Assembly (NCBI GenBank): GCA_964431965.1 | Contig: CAYSLU010000079.1 | Location: 1 to 25,800 of the forward strand | Source: CAYSLU01 sp964431965 | GTDB lineage: Bacteria > Verrucomicrobiota > Kiritimatiellia > CAIKKV01 > CAYSLU01 | Reading direction: 5' to 3' | DNA length: 25,800 nucleotides | Part shown: piece by piece, positions 23,368 to 25,800 of the stretch | Numbering within the stretch: position 1 is the stretch's first letter | Layout of the letters: each line of letters starts with the position of its first letter | Program-made: the position numbers and the translations under genes | The notes under the pieces: generated by a model | Seen by the model: only the letters and a program-made list of their open reading frames with translations | What the model was told of the DNA's origin: nothing | Database searches by the model: none

Positions 23368-25800
23368 TCAGGCGCCGAACGGGACCAGCTTGTACGTGAG
23401 ACTCACCTCGGAGGCGGGTGTGGGTTTCTTTCCGCCCGGCGCGACGACCTGGATCATCACGGCGTCCTTGCCCAGCTTCACGAAGGTGGGTTTCGCCAGC
23501 CGGATCTCGACGCCGAAGCCGCCGCGGTCGATGCGAATGCTCTGCGTGGTGGCGCCGTCGGCCGTCAGCGCGGCGCCCTCGGCGGTCTTGACGCTGGTGG
23601 GTTTACCGTCGGGCGACTTGGCCATGAACGGGATCGTCTCCCACGCCTGGTTGACGTGGGCCCAGAGGCGGCTGTGGCTCCATATGGAGAGCACGCGGGC
23701 GTAGTCCGACTCGGCCAGGCTGACCGAGCAGTCGATGCTGTCCGCGTTGAACGTGAAGCGTCGAGCCGACTTCACATGGGCGTCGCGGACCTCGCCCGAG
23801 CCGGAGACCGTGTTTCCGTCCAGCCTGGCGTCGTCGTGCTCGCTGATGCTGGCGACGAGCGGGCGGCGGTCCCACAGCTCGCCGACGAGCGAGTGGATGT
23901 GGAAGTTCTCCCAGTTGCTGGGATCCATGCCGCTGCCGTAGGCGTCCTTCAGCGTCGAGGCCAGGACGGGCCCCTTGCCGGGCACGGTGAGCTGGCAGAT
24001 GATGCCGCCGCTGAATCCGAGCTGCCCTTCGAAGCATCGGCTCATGTACTCGGGAGCGATGCGGCCGTGGAAGGTGAGGATGTAGTAGCCCTTCCGGCGC
24101 GCGCCGAACCATTCGTGGCCGCCGTTGACGTCGGTCGTCAGGTCGGGGCCCGGCTCGCCCTTCCACCGGAACTTGGACGACTCCCAGTTGGTGGCCTCAG
24201 CGTGGGGATGCGCGGCTGTACGCGTGGACCACGGGTTGGCGGCCACGGCCGAGCCCTTCACCTCGCGGCAGTAGAGGTAAGTGTACAGCTCGTAGTAGCG
24301 ATCCATCACCTTCTGGAAGCGCGGGTCGTCCGTGGCGTCGCCGAGGATGCCGCCGCTCTTGACCCACTGGTTGCTGAGCGCCTTCCAGTTGTCCATGATG
24401 TACGACCCGTAGTGGCAGTCGTGCGAGAAGTGCTCCTGCGAGTCGCCCGAGCGCGAGAGCCCGGAGCCGGGGCCCCATCCTTCGGTCGTCCAGCGCTGCC
24501 AGAAGGTCTCGAAGCGCTCCTTCTGGATCGCGTCGCCCGTGGCGCGGTGGCTGTACCAGAGCGCCACGTTGATCTGCGAGAACGCGTTGCCGTTGACCTT
24601 CTCGCCGCTGGTGGCGAAGCTCAGCCGGTCGCCGGCCATGATCAGGCCTTCGGTGATGAGCGCCTTCGCCTCCTGGGGAACGTCGCTGCGCTTCATCATG
24701 CGCCATCCGGGCTGGAAGACGCGGCATCCGTAGTAGCCCATGGCGTACGCCCAGTTGGCCCAGCTCAGGCAGCCGCGTCCGTCGCTGGTTTCGAGCAGGC
24801 GGAAGCCGTTGAACTCCGCCTCCAGCTCCTTGCGGAGGGCCTTCTGCTGCTCGCTGGCGTCCAGCGGATTGGCCTTGAGCCAGTTGTGGAAGCGGACCTG
24901 GAACGGATGCCAGAACACCAGGTCATCGACCACGATCGTGCCGCCCTGGAGTGCCTTGGCCGTCGCCTCGTCCGGCGCGAACACGGCGGAGCTGCCCATG
25001 CCCACGTAGTCGGCGAACGCACCTTCCTTTGCCTGCTGCAGGTTGATCTTGGCGAGGTAGTCGTTGGTTCCGGGCGACACCTCGAAGGTCAGCAGCTGGC
25101 CGTCGTACTGGCCGGGCTTCTCGAACTTGAGGCCGGCGCCGCCCCACTCGCCTTCCGAGGCGGTGTAGCCGCCGGTGGCGGGGCCGGCGAAGAGCACCTT
25201 TCCACCGGGCGCGGTGAGCGTGAAGCGGCGGGTGCGCGGCATGTCCGGCTCGGCGAATGCGAGGAAGAGCCCGACCGTTCCCTTTGGGACGTAGATGAAG
25301 CTCTTGCGGAACACGTCGCCGTGGCCCTGGATGAAGTGCGGGTGGCCGGCGACGGCGGTCTTCAGGGCGGGCGTGGTTCGAAGCGTGACGTAGTGGTCGG
25401 TGGTTCCGGCTAGCACCACCCGGTAGATGCCCTTCTTGCCGCCCGTGATCGGCCGGTCGAACGTGCGCTTCACGAGCGCGTTCAGCCGGTTCGGATCCGA
25501 CCACGCGCCCCAGCGGAACGAGGGCGAGGTGCCTTTGGCATAGAGGCTGGCGTAGTACTGCAGCTCGTGGTCCCAGCCGCCGATGCGGTCCGAGAAGTTG
25601 GGCGAGGTGCATCCGTCGTCGGGGATGATCTCCCGGACCACGGGCTTTCCGTCCGGGTCGTAAACCTTGAACAGCACCTCGCGCGGGCCGTTCGCGAAGA
25701 GGTTCAGGTCGCGCACATCCAGGCCGAGCGTGAAGTCCTTGCCCTCGGGGTTGAGCACGTACATCGTGATGCCGTCGCAGAGGCGGTGCGTCTGGCCGTC
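23368..25800 (-). CDS. Large secreted heparinase/polysaccharide-lyase-like protein, 5' end outside window
   Basis: The frame is open from the right edge to a stop at 23368, giving the last 810 residues; an ATG at 25764 is not the natural start, because the coding pattern continues to 25800. The first third is beta-rich with Gly/Pro loops (VYDPDGKPVV; FTLTAPGGKVLF). The middle is helical and rich in Trp, Tyr and His (SQEHFSHDCHYGSYI, about 24400-24445; YYELYTYLYCREV). The end, from about 24120, is beta-rich again (WFGARRKGYYILTFHGRI, then QLTVPGKGPVLAS). A helical toroid followed by a beta-sandwich is the plan of several polysaccharide lyases (heparinase, PL8-like), but I cannot match a specific family or name active-site residues. 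No signal peptide can be judged. It is 24 bases before the class V PLP enzyme and probably co-transcribed. Confidence 0.7.
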   Translation of the reverse strand, partial: DGQTHRLCDGITMYVLNPEGKDFTLGLDVRDLNLFANGPREVLFKVYDPDGKPVVREIIPDDGCTSPNFSDRIGGWDHELQYYASLYAKGTSPSFRWGAWSDPNRLNALVKRTFDRPITGGKKGIYRVVLAGTTDHYVTLRTTPALKTAVAGHPHFIQGHGDVFRKSFIYVPKGTVGLFLAFAEPDMPRTRRFTLTAPGGKVLFAGPATGGYTASEGEWGGAGLKFEKPGQYDGQLLTFEVSPGTNDYLAKINLQQAKEGAFADYVGMGSSAVFAPDEATAKALQGGTIVVDDLVFWHPFQVRFHNWLKANPLDASEQQKALRKELEAEFNGFRLLETSDGRGCLSWANWAYAMGYYGCRVFQPGWRMMKRSDVPQEAKALITEGLIMAGDRLSFATSGEKVNGNAFSQINVALWYSHRATGDAIQKERFETFWQRWTTEGWGPGSGLSRSGDSQEHFSHDCHYGSYIMDNWKALSNQWVKSGGILGDATDDPRFQKVMDRYYELYTYLYCREVKGSAVAANPWSTRTAAHPHAEATNWESSKFRWKGEPGPDLTTDVNGGHEWFGARRKGYYILTFHGRIAPEYMSRCFEGQLGFSGGIICQLTVPGKGPVLASTLKDAYGSGMDPSNWENFHIHSLVGELWDRRPLVASISEHDDARLDGNTVSGSGEVRDAHVKSARRFTFNADSIDCSVSLAESDYARVLSIWSHSRLWAHVNQAWETIPFMAKSPDGKPTSVKTAEGAALTADGATTQSIRIDRGGFGVEIRLAKPTFVKLGKDAVMIQVVAPGGKKPTPASEVSLTYKLVPFGA

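Noticed and set aside
23344..25413. A 689-codon plus-strand open frame opposite the secreted lyase-like gene
   Set aside because: Rich in Ala, Gly, Val, Arg and Asp without any domain pattern; it mirrors codon bias of the real minus-strand gene.
1..25800. CRISPR arrays, tRNA/rRNA genes, insertion sequences, prophage or defence genes
   Set aside because: No spaced repeats, no RNA-like gaps (largest gap about 260 bases) and no transposase, integrase, nuclease or restriction genes were found.

Overview
This is a gene-dense, high-GC (roughly two-thirds G+C by eye) bacterial segment with 19 supported coding genes (two run off the window ends), one apparent gene remnant, and no RNA genes, CRISPR arrays or insertion sequences that I can see. 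A Gram-negative (diderm) cell is suggested by a Kdo/WaaP-type lipopolysaccharide kinase, a LolD/MacB-type ABC ATPase with an FtsX-like permease, and a remnant of an outer-membrane beta-barrel gene ending in Phe. The mix of genes (SxtI/J/K-like carbamoyltransferase module, many SGNH hydrolases, stand-alone signalling zinc domains, a heparinase-like secreted protein) resembles Planctomycetota/Verrucomicrobiota/Kiritimatiellota/Hydrogenedentota-type genomes, but this placement is a guess; no marker gene is present.

Layout, left to right. (1) 1-4089, minus strand: family-4 glycosyltransferase, ABC ATPase and a large FtsX-like permease that runs off the left edge. (2) 4237-6648, minus strand: a tandem-duplicated amidohydrolase preceded by an HD-domain hydrolase; the HD gene is divergent from a ribbon-helix-helix-like regulator (6780-7316, plus strand) with a recognisable promoter and an overlapping palindrome. 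(3) 7365-12727, minus strand: a cell-envelope SGNH hydrolase, a NodU/CmcH-type carbamoyltransferase, a 52-residue DUF5989 (SxtK-like) membrane peptide, an SxtJ-like membrane protein and a second SGNH hydrolase. This looks like a carbamoyl-transfer module of the kind first seen in saxitoxin clusters, here with hydrolases around it and no toxin genes. (4) 12821-14385: a frameshifted, internally deleted outer-membrane protein gene and a divergent family-2 glycosyltransferase. (5) 14414-16353, minus strand: LPS-kinase-like protein, zinc-ribbon methyltransferase (GTGA overlap) and a small Cys4 protein lying in the same frame directly after the methyltransferase stop. (6) 16481-19609, plus strand: a soluble multi-PAS histidine kinase. 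(7) 19629-25800, minus strand: a secreted heparinase/lyase-like protein (5' end outside the window), a class V PLP enzyme and pxpA, pxpB, pxpC, tightly packed.

Together, groups 1, 3, 4 and 5 point to building and modifying envelope or surface carbohydrate, while group 7 combines 5-oxoproline (pyroglutamate) opening with a PLP enzyme. No gap between genes exceeds about 260 bases; the largest (11203-11461) holds an imperfect inverted repeat, and the 13140-13359 gap holds a short palindrome. The most interesting item for follow-up is the SGNH-carbamoyltransferase-DUF5989-SxtJ-SGNH module, followed by the half-dead tandem amidohydrolase and the regulator/HD divergon.
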